Source: a virus. Taken from it: a stretch of DNA of 64,000 bases. Made by a program: the position numbers and the translations under genes. The notes under the pieces were generated by a model. That model was not told the DNA's origin, did not search any database, and was given only the letters and a program-made list of their open reading frames with translations. Positions 29,980-37,748 of this stretch are shown one piece after another. Numbering within the stretch: the first letter of the stretch is position 1; the number at the start of each line of letters is the position of its first letter. The stretch spans positions 1 to 64,000 of the IMG/VR virus record IMGVR_UViG_3300032304_001060. One strand, written 5' to 3'.

Positions 29980-30282
29980 ATGAGCAATCGCACATCGAAT
30001 GCAAAATCTTTTTCGTACATCGTTAATCGCATCGCATTCAAAGCAAACAATTTCTACGGCTATCTCTGGCCACTCTGCGGTGAATTCACACCAACGATCG
30101 GAATGCTCCCAGCCGATTATCTCGACGAATTAAAAGGCGTTGAATACATCGTCTATTCATACGGCACTCCAATCGCATGGTTTAAGAATGGTGAATGGAC
30201 TATCCCAGCACTCAAATACTCAACAACAACATCGAAACATCAAAACTACGTCAGAAGGGCGGTTGCATCACATGGGTTCTAA
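29980..30282 (+). CDS. Early hypothetical protein
   Basis: A 100-residue protein: KSFSYIVNRIAFKANNFYGY, then GMLPADYLDELKGVEYIVYS, then YGTPIAWFKNGEWTIPALKY and a basic end. The YSYGTPIAWxxNGxW pattern is common in small early phage proteins of unknown role. It starts directly after the previous stop and overlaps the next gene by 11 bp. Confidence 0.72.
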   Translation: MSNRTSNAKSFSYIVNRIAFKANNFYGYLWPLCGEFTPTIGMLPADYLDELKGVEYIVYSYGTPIAWFKNGEWTIPALKYSTTTSKHQNYVRRAVASHGF

Positions 30283-30550
30283 TTTCGCAAACGAATTGGC
30301 AAGCGGTGATCTTCTTAAAAATCTCGATCAGCAATTATCAATTCACTTTCAACACAATTGCTATCCACCTGTTCCACTCATCATGATCAACGTTGCTATT
30401 GATGCGATCAACGCGGTCAATGCTGGCGATTATGGTTACGAGATTTTGTTGCCAGATGAAATCTCATTCAAAGGCTCACACATCGTGCATGCAATCAACG
30501 CGGTTGATGCACTTCGACTACACGCATGGATAGGAGTAGATGACGAATGA
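30272..30550 (+). CDS. Early hypothetical protein
   Basis: A 92-residue protein beginning MGSNFANELASGDLLKNLDQ, with VPLIMINVAIDAINAVNAGD and HIVHAINAVDALRLHAWIGV. Helical, acidic. ATG 30272 is chosen because the longer upstream extension lies inside the previous gene. It overlaps the membrane peptide gene by 4 bp. Unrecognised. Confidence 0.65.
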   Translation: MGSNFANELASGDLLKNLDQQLSIHFQHNCYPPVPLIMINVAIDAINAVNAGDYGYEILLPDEISFKGSHIVHAINAVDALRLHAWIGVDDE

Positions 30551-30642
30551 CAATCTTTCTTCTTGCTGTTATCGCTGGCATCGCTGGCGTTCTTCTGGAG
30601 AACTTCTTTTACGATCGATCACAATCGCATCGTCGGTTCTAA
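30547..30642 (+). CDS. 31-residue membrane peptide
   Basis: ATG 30547 overlaps the upstream stop (ATGA) and opens MTIFLLAVIAGIAGVLLENF, then FYDRSQSHRRF. One hydrophobic helix with a basic C-terminus, probably an inner-membrane micro-protein. Confidence 0.55.
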   Translation: MTIFLLAVIAGIAGVLLENFFYDRSQSHRRF

Positions 30643-30882
30643 CAGACTTCGATCTGCGGAACTACATAGATCGAGTCACGACTTGAAACGATGAGATGGA
30701 ATCGCGTTCGTCGAATTTATTTTGGATTTTCGACTAACCCCAAGTCCAATAATCAATTCATAGGTTGCAGGGTTCTTTTGCTACTTCTAAAGATCGAAAC
30801 AGCACTTCGGTGCTGTCGCGTTGTTACGCAACGCCTGATGAGATCACTTATCGGTACACCTAGACATGAAACGGAATAACAA
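30643..30882 (+). promoter_or_regulatory. 240-bp leader with a UUCG hairpin before the MoxR gene
   Basis: This gap contains ACAGCAC-TTCG-GTGCTGT, a 7-bp stem capped by a stable UUCG tetraloop. GCGTTG-TTACG-CAACGC follows immediately. No U-run follows, so these are more likely RNA stability or regulatory elements than a terminator. I could not fold the region into a tRNA. Confidence 0.45.
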
Positions 30883-31764
30883 ATGACCACAGATACAAAA
30901 TCTCTCTTCGTACCAACACTCGCATCAACATCTCACTACATACCTCGCACATTCGCTGGCCACGTCGGCGAATTTGAAACATTCGATTACGCACTTGAAA
31001 ACAATCTCAATGTGCTCATCGAAGGCGAGACTGGAACTGGTAAGACTTCTGGCGTTATGGCGTACTGCGCCCAACGTCATCTCAACTTCTTTGCTGTTCC
31101 TTGCAACAGCGCAATTGATTTCACTCAGGTGATCGGCGGTCTATTCCCGAATGCTGATGGCAAATTGGAATGGGTTGACGGCGGTATCACTCGCATCGTT
31201 CGTGAGGGCGGTGTCTTGTTGATTAACGAATTAAACAATGCGCCGAAGAATCTCTCTCAGTACCTCATGTCATTACTTGATGATCGTCGCTCGATCACTC
31301 TCATGGGTCATGGCAACGAGGTTGTGACTGCACACAAGGACTTGCTGATCGTTGCAGATCAGAATCCAAATTATCGTGGCACTCAACTTCTCAATGAGGC
31401 ATGGAAAGATCGCTTCGAGATTAAATTGCGTTACAACTACGACAACGCGATTGAGAAGAAGATCGTTACATCGTCAGCACTTCTGGAACTTGCGAATGGA
31501 ATTCGTTCTACATCGCGCCAGAATGAATACGCATCAGATCGCGGAACGATCTTCGAGACCCCAGTATCGCCTCGTCTACTTAAGACGTTCGAGAAAATCG
31601 CTCGTGATCTTTCATACGACTTTGCAGTCGATAACTTCGTCAACAACTTTACCGATGAAGAACGCCCTGCGGTGAAGATGCTCATCGAAGGTGCTTCATA
31701 CAACATCAAGGAAGAACTCGGTCTTGCTGTTGATTCAATCACCACCGAACACGCCAACGCGTAA
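30883..31764 (+). CDS. MoxR/CbbQ-type AAA+ ATPase
   Basis: The 293-residue protein has Walker A GETGTGKTS (48-56), a Walker B GGVLLINELNNAP with Asn 115 before the catalytic Glu 116, and sensor 1 IVADQNPN. An Arg-finger region (LNEAWKDRFEIKLRY) follows. MoxR-family ATPases (CbbQ, GvpN, CobS relatives) remodel partner complexes together with a VWA protein, and one is encoded 9 bp downstream. In phages this pair is common but its target is unknown; metal insertion or disassembly of host complexes are possibilities. The first Walker B acidic residue is replaced, as noted. Confidence 0.9.
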   Translation: MTTDTKSLFVPTLASTSHYIPRTFAGHVGEFETFDYALENNLNVLIEGETGTGKTSGVMAYCAQRHLNFFAVPCNSAIDFTQVIGGLFPNADGKLEWVDGGITRIVREGGVLLINELNNAPKNLSQYLMSLLDDRRSITLMGHGNEVVTAHKDLLIVADQNPNYRGTQLLNEAWKDRFEIKLRYNYDNAIEKKIVTSSALLELANGIRSTSRQNEYASDRGTIFETPVSPRLLKTFEKIARDLSYDFAVDNFVNNFTDEERPAVKMLIEGASYNIKEELGLAVDSITTEHANA

Positions 31765-31773
31765 GGAGATTAC

Positions 31774-33672
31774 ATGTCATCAATCAAACTCTATGAAGAT
31801 TTCCTTTTAGGAGATCAATCAGAGGCTAAGGAACAACGTCGTATCGCAGATGAAAAGCGACAGAGACTTGAACGATTCACTCAATTCTTTGGTCGTGTGA
31901 ATTCTGCATTCACATTCCGCAAAGTGACTGTCAAGGTTGAGGACTCACCTATCGGTGCACCAGCGTGGTCTGGTGCATCGGAGGTGACATTCAATTCTCG
32001 TTTACTTGATCTCGATAGTCCGCAATCAATTGCTGGCTTGAAAGGTCTTGATCTACACGAGATCAGTCACATTCTTTATACGCCACGTGAGGGCTCTGAG
32101 ATATTTGATTACGTCAAAGAGAACGATTATCTACAGGCATACAACTGCCTCGAAGATCAACGTATCGAGACACTCTTTACATCAAAGTATCCGTCAACGA
32201 TTGATTGGTTCACAGCCACGATCTTGATTCACTTCGTTGATAAGCCAGAGGCATTCAACGCTTCTTATCCGTTGCTACGCGGTCGTAGATACTTACCCGT
32301 TGAATTGCGTGCACGCTCTCGTAACGCATATATCAATCAATCTAATCTCGATGAAATCTGCGAGATCGTCGATGCCTATCGCTCTCTTATCTTTCCTACT
32401 GATACTGAACAAGGAAAAGATTTAATTGCGCGATTCCACAAACTATTGCCAAAGCAGGATTCACCTGCTGGCGAAGGACAGGGCACACAGACTGTCACAG
32501 TACGGATTCAAGACCCGTTCGGACATGGTGAGAGGCCACAGGAGGGTATTGAGTCATCGGTTGATTCACGCCCTGTATCGCCACTTAAGCAGAAGCAGGA
32601 TCGTGCACGTTCACAGGCCAACGATGGTGAAGATGATTCGGCTCTTGCTGATTCACTTCGCAACGATGATCTCGTGATCGATATTGATCTATCTGGTGCA
32701 GGTGACGATGGTGATGCTGATGCTGATGGTGATGGTGATGATTCTTTGGATTCTGATAATTCATCTGATGGTGATTCTGCTGGTGATTCTGCTGGTGACA
32801 TGACAATCATTCAAGATTTTCTCGATGATCTTTTGAATGACGAAAATGTTGCTAGTGAAATCAACAACATCATTCGACAAATTGGTGGAGCACCTTCTCT
32901 TTCTACCAATGATTCGAAAGAACCGAAGATCAAGGACTACATGTCGCTCAGTCCAGATGCAGATACATTTCATGCATCACTTTCTTTCGGTCGTGAATTA
33001 GAACGATTGAAAGCATCATTCGACCCTGCATGGGATAAGTACGAGTCACAGGGGCGTATCGATGCACATCGTTACCTTCGCGGTGATGATCTCGATACAG
33101 TCTTTGATCAATGGAATGAGGGTCGTGAAGATGCGACTGAAATTTCATGTGTGATCATGCTCGATACTTCTGGCTCGATGAATGGCACTAAAGCAACATC
33201 TGCATACAAAGCCATGTATGCAATTAAACGTGCACTCGACAAGATCAATGCAGAATGTACTGTGATCACATTTAACGATTCAGTACACACGCTTTATCGT
33301 GCATCAGATAAGGCTGGTAACACTCTTCGTCATGCTGGAACTGGTGGCGGTACAAACGCTGATGAGGCAATCAGGTATGCGACCAAAGTGTTGGCCGAGA
33401 CTGAGAAGCCTGTACGTGTTCTCTTCGCAATTACCGATGGGGATTGGTACGGCGATCAGACTCTCAACGATGAAGCGATCAGTCGCTTGTCTCGTGCTGG
33501 TGTGCTTACAGCACTTGCCTACATTCCAGAAAAAAAATCGTCAGTAAATCTTGCTGACATCAATTCTCATCAATGCGAGATCAAAGCAGTCGTGCGTAAT
33601 CCAATTGACCTAATTGGAATGGCTCGATCAATTACTCGCTACGCGATCAATCGCAGATTGATCAACAACTAA
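31774..33672 (+). CDS. VWA-domain protein with N-terminal HExxH motif
   Basis: The 632-residue partner of the MoxR ATPase has HEISH (95-99) within GLDLHEISHILYTPR, a zinc-metallopeptidase-like motif known from CobT/DUF2201-type proteins. An acidic low-complexity stretch at about 300-345 is rich in Asp/Gly/Ser (GDDGDADADGDGDDS). A C-terminal von Willebrand A domain starts near residue 460, with the MIDAS sequence MLDTSGSMNGT followed by TGGGTNADEA and an ITDGDW loop. The VWA domain binds a divalent ion and the ATPase. GGAGA lies 6 nt before the ATG. Protease activity is possible but unproven. Confidence 0.9.
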   Translation: MSSIKLYEDFLLGDQSEAKEQRRIADEKRQRLERFTQFFGRVNSAFTFRKVTVKVEDSPIGAPAWSGASEVTFNSRLLDLDSPQSIAGLKGLDLHEISHILYTPREGSEIFDYVKENDYLQAYNCLEDQRIETLFTSKYPSTIDWFTATILIHFVDKPEAFNASYPLLRGRRYLPVELRARSRNAYINQSNLDEICEIVDAYRSLIFPTDTEQGKDLIARFHKLLPKQDSPAGEGQGTQTVTVRIQDPFGHGERPQEGIESSVDSRPVSPLKQKQDRARSQANDGEDDSALADSLRNDDLVIDIDLSGAGDDGDADADGDGDDSLDSDNSSDGDSAGDSAGDMTIIQDFLDDLLNDENVASEINNIIRQIGGAPSLSTNDSKEPKIKDYMSLSPDADTFHASLSFGRELERLKASFDPAWDKYESQGRIDAHRYLRGDDLDTVFDQWNEGREDATEISCVIMLDTSGSMNGTKATSAYKAMYAIKRALDKINAECTVITFNDSVHTLYRASDKAGNTLRHAGTGGGTNADEAIRYATKVLAETEKPVRVLFAITDGDWYGDQTLNDEAISRLSRAGVLTALAYIPEKKSSVNLADINSHQCEIKAVVRNPIDLIGMARSITRYAINRRLINN

Positions 33673-33696
33673 CTGTCACGTCTAGGTGGCAACTGG

Positions 33697-33732
33697 TGGG
33701 GTGCGTTACTCGTGGAGGGCTGGCGCACCCCA
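33697..33732 (+). repeat. 9-bp hairpin after the VWA gene
   Basis: TGGGGTGCG (33697-33705) pairs with CGCACCCCA (33724-33732) around an 18-nt loop, 25 nt after the VWA stop. No T-run follows; it may attenuate transcription or protect the upstream mRNA end. Confidence 0.5.
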
Positions 33733-33766
33733 CTCCACACACAACTATTAATGGGAGAACAAATAA

Positions 33767-34387
33767 ATGAAATTTCAAGAATTAGAACTCGGTATTGAAT
33801 ACGGCGTTATTCCATCATGGGAATACTCATCGAAAGATAAAAAGAATCCAGATACAGTCGTTCGTAGACAGGTTGCAAAAGCAACTTTGGTATCGCTGGA
33901 TAAGTACGAGTACATCGTTTATCGATCAGGACAAGCCGATAGTCCAAACTTCAAACCAGCACCCAAAGGTTCCAGAAGTGTTGGTTATCTGGTGCAGTCA
34001 CATGATTGGGCTGAGGCAGGAACGACAGATTCGATCTTCTGGCTTGCACGTCCTCAAGACATCATCGCTCCTCATGCTGATCTTGAAGCGCGTTGGGTTA
34101 TTAAAGAGGCAGAAGAGAAGGCTCAGATCGCCAAAGAACAGGCCGAACGTGAAGAACAAGAACGCATCGAACGTGAAACAACGGCGCGTGAGCAACGAAT
34201 TGTTGATTCATGTATTAAGGCTCTGAATTCAATTATCGGAACACAATTAACCGAACACGTGTATGCACAGGTAGGTCGATCATTTAGCCATGGTGTATAT
34301 CAACCGAATGCAGAATTTCGTCTTAACGGACGCACGATGCAAATCCTGATTGAAAAAGTACTAGAGGCCAGAGATGAGGTGGCGTAA
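33767..34387 (+). CDS. Early hypothetical protein with coiled coil
   Basis: A 206-residue protein. The first 110 residues form a beta-rich domain (GIEYGVIPSWEYSSKDKKNP, ATLVSLDKYEYIVYRS). A Glu/Arg/Lys-rich coiled coil follows (EEKAQIAKEQAEREEQERIE), then a helical end (RTMQILIEKVLEARDEVA). GGGAGAAC precedes the ATG. The stop overlaps the next start (TAATG). No family recognised. Confidence 0.7.
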   Translation: MKFQELELGIEYGVIPSWEYSSKDKKNPDTVVRRQVAKATLVSLDKYEYIVYRSGQADSPNFKPAPKGSRSVGYLVQSHDWAEAGTTDSIFWLARPQDIIAPHADLEARWVIKEAEEKAQIAKEQAEREEQERIERETTAREQRIVDSCIKALNSIIGTQLTEHVYAQVGRSFSHGVYQPNAEFRLNGRTMQILIEKVLEARDEVA

Positions 34388-35109
34388 TGGAGACAGCAAC
34401 AATTGATCGCGTAGAGAAACTACGCAATTACTATGAAAAGTACGATCATGCAGTCGGCACTACATTCACAACAACATGGTGTGGGAGACGTTTTCGATTG
34501 CCTTATGTAGCAGAGGTAACACAACTTGAACGCGAGTACATTCGAGAGGAGTACGAAGGGTTCGAATTAATAATCACAAAATCTTCTTGGAAGTATCAAG
34601 AGATTTTTGATGTCAACGGCGATCACTTTAAACATGGCAACGTATTAAAAGATGAAATTGATGGGCGTGGGAAAGAACAATTCCGTACTGAGTATATTGC
34701 TTTTGCATGGGAGATCAAAGATCACTACCTTCATGCAGAGTTAAATACTCCGCATGCTTTTGAATTTTCAGTTTTGTGTGGCCTTGGAATCTCGGATTCG
34801 TATGACAAGACTCGAAAGACTGCAATTAAAAAGTTAGACACACTTAAAAAAATCAAAGATGTCTTGCCACGTCTTATCGCAATCTGTGATGAGAGGTTGT
34901 TGATTGGTCATGATCAGAAAGAAAAGTACAGACCATTCAACGTACTAATTGGTGATGAGGTTTTCGTTCAAGCCCATGGGCGAAAGCGCAAGGGAATTGT
35001 GGTTGGTACAACTGGCTCACGATTTATCGTGGGCTATGTAACGCCTTCAAATTATCGTGACCTTAAGTACAAGACCCTTGGAATGGAACATCTATGGGTG
35101 AAGCCGTAA
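34387..35109 (+). CDS. Early hypothetical protein, 240 residues
   Basis: A mixed alpha/beta protein without a known motif. It includes a KSSWKYQEIFDVNGDHFKHG stretch and a C-terminal SH3-like part, NVLIGDEVFVQAHGRKRKGI, then VVGTTGSRFIVGYVTP. The GDEVFVxxHGRKRKG segment could bind nucleic acid. It overlaps both neighbours. Confidence 0.68.
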   Translation: METATIDRVEKLRNYYEKYDHAVGTTFTTTWCGRRFRLPYVAEVTQLEREYIREEYEGFELIITKSSWKYQEIFDVNGDHFKHGNVLKDEIDGRGKEQFRTEYIAFAWEIKDHYLHAELNTPHAFEFSVLCGLGISDSYDKTRKTAIKKLDTLKKIKDVLPRLIAICDERLLIGHDQKEKYRPFNVLIGDEVFVQAHGRKRKGIVVGTTGSRFIVGYVTPSNYRDLKYKTLGMEHLWVKP

Positions 35110-35504
35110 AACTATGTGGGAGGTGCAAGGTTGAACAATCAATTGACAACTTCGACACCTACAACAGAGGTGCAATCGAAGTCTGCAAGCCATGCAGACG
35201 AGAGCGCGGTCGTGAGTACTACAAACGATCACGTCCACACATCAAAGAGTGGATTTACGATTACTTATCGAGTAATCCATGTGTCGACTGTGGTGAGAAC
35301 GACCCCCTGCGACTCGAATTCGATCACCGAAGTGAGAAGCACTTCAACATCGGTAAGTCATTTATCGGTAAAGCAAAGAACATCGAGATCGTCCAATCTG
35401 AGATCGCAAAGTGCGATGTCCGATGCGCTAATTGCCACAAAGTAAAAACGCACAAAGAACAAGACACTTGGAAATACCGAATGTCCGTAGAAAGGAATCA
35501 GTAA
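35094..35504 (+). CDS. HNH endonuclease with extra N-terminal zinc module
   Basis: The 136-residue protein opens with a zinc module (LCGRCKVEQSIDNF, then EVCKPCRRERGREYYKR). The HNH core follows: PCVDCGENDPLRLEFDHRSE, then IAKCDVRCANCHKVKTHKEQ. It shares its C-terminal half with the HNH protein at 26568-26972. FDH supplies the catalytic His. It lies among early genes, so it may be a mobile insertion or a nicking enzyme in replication. Confidence 0.88.
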   Translation: MGEAVKLCGRCKVEQSIDNFDTYNRGAIEVCKPCRRERGREYYKRSRPHIKEWIYDYLSSNPCVDCGENDPLRLEFDHRSEKHFNIGKSFIGKAKNIEIVQSEIAKCDVRCANCHKVKTHKEQDTWKYRMSVERNQ

Positions 35505-35677
35505 TGAAATTAAATCGCAGAGGTTGGATTGTGCTGGTTGTTATTCCAGCAATCGTTGCAACACTCTTTTTTACATGGGCAACGCGTGATGTCTGCTATG
35601 TAGGTGAGGGTGGAAATTTCTTGGGCTATGGCTCATGCACTCAGATGATCGACAATGCAATTAATGGAGGAAAATAA
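35504..35677 (+). CDS. Small membrane protein, 57 residues
   Basis: ATG 35504 overlaps the preceding stop (TAATG), with AAAGGAA 7 nt upstream. The product has one N-terminal helix (GWIVLVVIPAIVATLFFTWA) and an outer part with two Cys (RDVCYVGEGGNFLGYGSCTQ) that could form a disulfide. Probable membrane-anchored early protein, perhaps superinfection exclusion; that is speculation. Confidence 0.65.
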   Translation: MKLNRRGWIVLVVIPAIVATLFFTWATRDVCYVGEGGNFLGYGSCTQMIDNAINGGK

Positions 35678-35836
35678 ATGAAAAAGTGGAACATAAGTGA
35701 GGACACAGTACTGATGCGGTGCTGTGATGAAGTGCAATTCGAGTACACATGCTCAGAGTGTGGTGAAAGAGGCGGTTGCTACTTCTGCGATTTCAATCTT
35801 GATGAACCCTGCGAATGTAAGGAGGAAAATAAATGA
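35678..35836 (+). CDS. Cys-rich 52-residue protein
   Basis: ATG 35678 follows the previous stop directly, with GGAGG 9 nt upstream. The product contains RCCDEVQFEYTCSECGERGG and CYFCDFNLDEPCECKEENK, nine Cys in all, enough for two zinc sites. It overlaps the next gene by 4 bp. Unrecognised. Confidence 0.65.
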   Translation: MKKWNISEDTVLMRCCDEVQFEYTCSECGERGGCYFCDFNLDEPCECKEENK

Positions 35837-36039
35837 CAAACGAACCAGAAAACCAGATCACACTTGTATGGAGTACAGAGGACATTCAAGAACTCTGCCC
35901 ACAGATGAGCGATGAAGAAGCGATCGAAGCACTCCACACGATTCGAGAGACATTCAAAGATAGATCAACCGAAGAAGGTTGGAACATTCTTGAATGTGCA
36001 CTTGAATTTTACGGATTCATTCCAGAGGAAGAGGACTAA
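35833..36039 (+). CDS. Early acidic protein
   Basis: A 68-residue protein: QITLVWSTEDIQELCPQMSD, EEAIEALHTIRETFKDRSTE and EGWNILECALEFYGFIPEEE. The helix pair with W-x-x-LE and the acidic end are typical of small early phage proteins; no function known. GGAGG lies 8 nt upstream of the ATG. Confidence 0.65.
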   Translation: MTNEPENQITLVWSTEDIQELCPQMSDEEAIEALHTIRETFKDRSTEEGWNILECALEFYGFIPEEED

Positions 36040-36042
36040 TAA

Positions 36043-36210
36043 ATGGGATACATCGAAACAATCAGGATTACACCTGAGCAACTTGATCTCTGTGACAACT
36101 GCAATCAGCAAGGACTGAAAGCAAGTGGTCACTACGCAAACGATTCTTATGGAGAAGCAGTTATTTTCTTCTGCTTCAACTGCAAACGAAAATTGATAAC
36201 ACTTAAATAA
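36043..36210 (+). CDS. 55-residue zinc ribbon protein
   Basis: ATG 36043, 3 nt after the previous stop, opens MGYIETIRITPEQLDLCDNC, with a second pair in FFCFNCKRKLITLK. Two CxxC knuckles 33 residues apart fit a zinc ribbon. Unrecognised. Confidence 0.62.
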   Translation: MGYIETIRITPEQLDLCDNCNQQGLKASGHYANDSYGEAVIFFCFNCKRKLITLK

Positions 36211-36219
36211 GGAGAACGT

Positions 36220-36552
36220 ATGTCAAAAGATCAAGACGATCTCGTTAAGTCACTTAGATTCGCCAATGAATTCCTCAAAGTTACTCGTGGATTTAAATTG
36301 GAGTCACAGCGACCAGACGGGTTGCCACAAGAACTAAAAGAACATCTTGCAAACGAACACTTGAATGCACTCATCGAAGAGCACGAACTAGAGCCAGAGA
36401 TGTTGATCTGGGGCTTGCTACACATGCTCGAAGTAGTGTTGAAGTACTCAGAACTAAGTCCAGAGGAACTCTCCGAAGTAATGGAGCAGTTTATTCACGC
36501 AGTAGAACACACGCCTGAGATATTCGATGGAGATGATGATGACCACCGCTAG
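36220..36552 (+). CDS. Early helical protein
   Basis: A 110-residue, mainly helical acidic protein (LVKSLRFANEFLKVTRGFKL, LIWGLLHMLEVVLKYSELSP, ending FDGDDDDHR). AAGGAGAA lies 6 nt before the ATG. It overlaps the WhiB gene by 14 bp. No family recognised. Confidence 0.65.
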   Translation: MSKDQDDLVKSLRFANEFLKVTRGFKLESQRPDGLPQELKEHLANEHLNALIEEHELEPEMLIWGLLHMLEVVLKYSELSPEELSEVMEQFIHAVEHTPEIFDGDDDDHR

Positions 36553-36823
36553 ATCAGAATTACTAGACGGCATGACACCGACGATCACAGGTGCGCCATG
36601 TCAATCAACAGAACCAGAGATATTCTTTCCAGACCCAACTGATTACGAAACGATCAAGGTTGCCAAAGAATTTTGTGCATCATGTAAGGCAGACGTTAAA
36701 AATAAATGTCTGTCATTCGCTCTCGAAAACAAGATTTGGTATGGAGTCTGGGGAGGACTTACAGAACGTGAACGCATGAACTTCCGCAGACAACAGATGA
36801 GAAGGGAATATCGGAATGACTGA
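36539..36823 (+). CDS. WhiB-family iron-sulfur regulator
   Basis: The 94-residue protein has Cys 21 (GAPCQSTEPEIFFPD), Cys 46 and Cys 49 (EFCASC), Cys 57 (KNKC) and the WYGVWGGLTERER turn diagnostic of WhiB-like proteins. The four Cys bind a [4Fe-4S] cluster and the VWGG turn contacts the principal sigma factor. WhiB proteins are restricted to Actinobacteria and their phages. ATG 36539 is the last of several clustered ATGs and has GGAG 6 nt upstream. The spacing between the third and fourth Cys (7) is longer than the usual 5. A second copy is at 53475-53804. Confidence 0.92.
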   Translation: MTTARSELLDGMTPTITGAPCQSTEPEIFFPDPTDYETIKVAKEFCASCKADVKNKCLSFALENKIWYGVWGGLTERERMNFRRQQMRREYRND

Positions 36824-37016
36824 TGAGATCACAGACGATCTATGGTGGAACTGTGTTTACGAATATGCACACATGGATTTATCTGCGCTATTTGTAGTAA
36901 AGATTTACGCACCAACTAAAGAATTGGCCATTGAAGAGGCTGATAAACAATTAATGGGATACCTATTGCTACCTAGCAATTGGGAATTTGTAGACTGTCA
37001 GGAGACAACAAACTAA
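36816..37016 (+). CDS. Early hypothetical protein
   Basis: A 66-residue protein: DDLWWNCVYEYAHMDLSALF, VVKIYAPTKELAIEEADKQL, ending WEFVDCQETTN. The VxAPTKELAIEEA helix pattern is common in small phage proteins. It overlaps the WhiB gene by 8 bp and the next gene by 1 bp. Confidence 0.62.
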   Translation: MTDEITDDLWWNCVYEYAHMDLSALFVVKIYAPTKELAIEEADKQLMGYLLLPSNWEFVDCQETTN

Positions 37017-37120
37017 TGAGATGCAAAGAGTGTGGCGCAAAAATTGTTTACGTAAGCATGACAGAGCATGGAACATGGTCATGTAGCGACTGCGGTTGGG
37101 ATACGGGGGTGGAGGACTAA
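37016..37120 (+). CDS. 34-residue zinc ribbon peptide
   Basis: ATG 37016 (TAATG overlap) opens MRCKECGAKIVYVSMTEHGT, then WSCSDCGWDTGVED. Complete CxxCG...CxxCG ribbon. Its stop overlaps the next start (TAATG). Confidence 0.65.
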   Translation: MRCKECGAKIVYVSMTEHGTWSCSDCGWDTGVED

Positions 37121-37305
37121 TGACTGATTGGCTCACCAGCAAAGACATCGCAGAACAAACTGGTCTGAAATTAGACACGATTTATACATACAGACAGCGC
37201 AAGACGTTGCCTGAACCCGATTACACGATCGGCAGAACACCGCTATGGAAGCAATCAACTATTGATGAATGGAATTCATCTCGATCAGAATTGGAGATTA
37301 ATTAA
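37120..37305 (+). CDS. AlpA/excisionase-like HTH protein
   Basis: The 61-residue protein reads MTDWLTSKDIAEQTGLKLDT, then IYTYRQRKTLPEPDYTIGRT and PLWKQSTIDEWNSSRSELEI. This is a winged-helix MerR/AlpA-type DNA-binding domain, as in phage excisionases. ATG 37120 overlaps the previous stop and follows GGAGG. It lies 440 bp before the integrase and may act as recombination directionality factor or transcription regulator. Confidence 0.8.
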   Translation: MTDWLTSKDIAEQTGLKLDTIYTYRQRKTLPEPDYTIGRTPLWKQSTIDEWNSSRSELEIN

Positions 37306-37436
37306 TGGCAATCAAGTACCGAGACTGTGCAGAGTGTGCAGATCAGCACAATGTAAATGACATGTATCCATACGAAGGTTGGTACATCTGCCAGCCATGT
37401 CTAGACGAGTCATTCGTATTAATGGAGGTCAAGTAA
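37305..37436 (+). CDS. 43-residue zinc peptide
   Basis: ATG 37305 (TAATG overlap, GGAG upstream) gives MAIKYRDCAECADQHNVNDM, then GWYICQPCLDESFVLMEVK. Two CxxC pairs. Stop overlaps the next ATG. Unrecognised. Confidence 0.6.
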   Translation: MAIKYRDCAECADQHNVNDMYPYEGWYICQPCLDESFVLMEVK

Positions 37437-37570
37437 TGACACAACTGATCGTCTACATCGATCTTCCAGAAGATCACAAGGTCGATGAAGAACCGAAATT
37501 CATGGAAGCAATCAAAGACACGCTTGAGACGAACGATCACATAACTTATTGGGAGTGGGAGATTCGTTAA
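37436..37570 (+). CDS. 44-residue hypothetical protein
   Basis: ATG 37436 (TAATG overlap, GGAGG upstream) gives MTQLIVYIDLPEDHKVDEEP, then KFMEAIKDTLETNDHITYWE and ends WEIR. A small alpha/beta protein with the look of a ferredoxin-like half. Last gene before the operon terminator. Confidence 0.6.
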   Translation: MTQLIVYIDLPEDHKVDEEPKFMEAIKDTLETNDHITYWEWEIR

Positions 37571-37733
37571 GTAACTTTTATCTCCGCCAAAAAAGTTACT
37601 TCTAAACACATAAGTAGATCGCAATCTTCACTAGCCGTATCTAGTCTCAACAATTGAGATGCCCCAGATGAGAATCTGGGGCTTTTTTTTGACATCGAAG
37701 TTACTCATCAGTAACATTACCAACCAGTAACAT
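37570..37733. repeat. Cluster of AGTTACT/AGTAAC elements upstream of the integrase
   Basis: AGTAAC or its complement occurs at 37570, 37594, 37699, 37710 and 37726, including the direct repeat CAGTAACAT (37709 and 37725). Five copies in 164 bp next to the integrase suggest integrase arm-type or excisionase binding sites, so the attachment site may be here. Confidence 0.5.
37661..37690 (+). terminator. Strong Rho-independent terminator of the early operon
   Basis: GCCCCAGAT (37661-37669) and ATCTGGGGC (37674-37682) form a perfect 9-bp stem with a 4-nt loop, followed by eight T residues. It ends the early plus-strand operon before the integrase. Confidence 0.95.
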
Positions 37734-37748
37734 CATGAAGGAGGGCTC

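Noticed and set aside
30643-30882. Possible tRNA
   Set aside because: A GTTCGTCGAAT stretch looks T-loop-like, but no acceptor, D and anticodon stems can be arranged around it.
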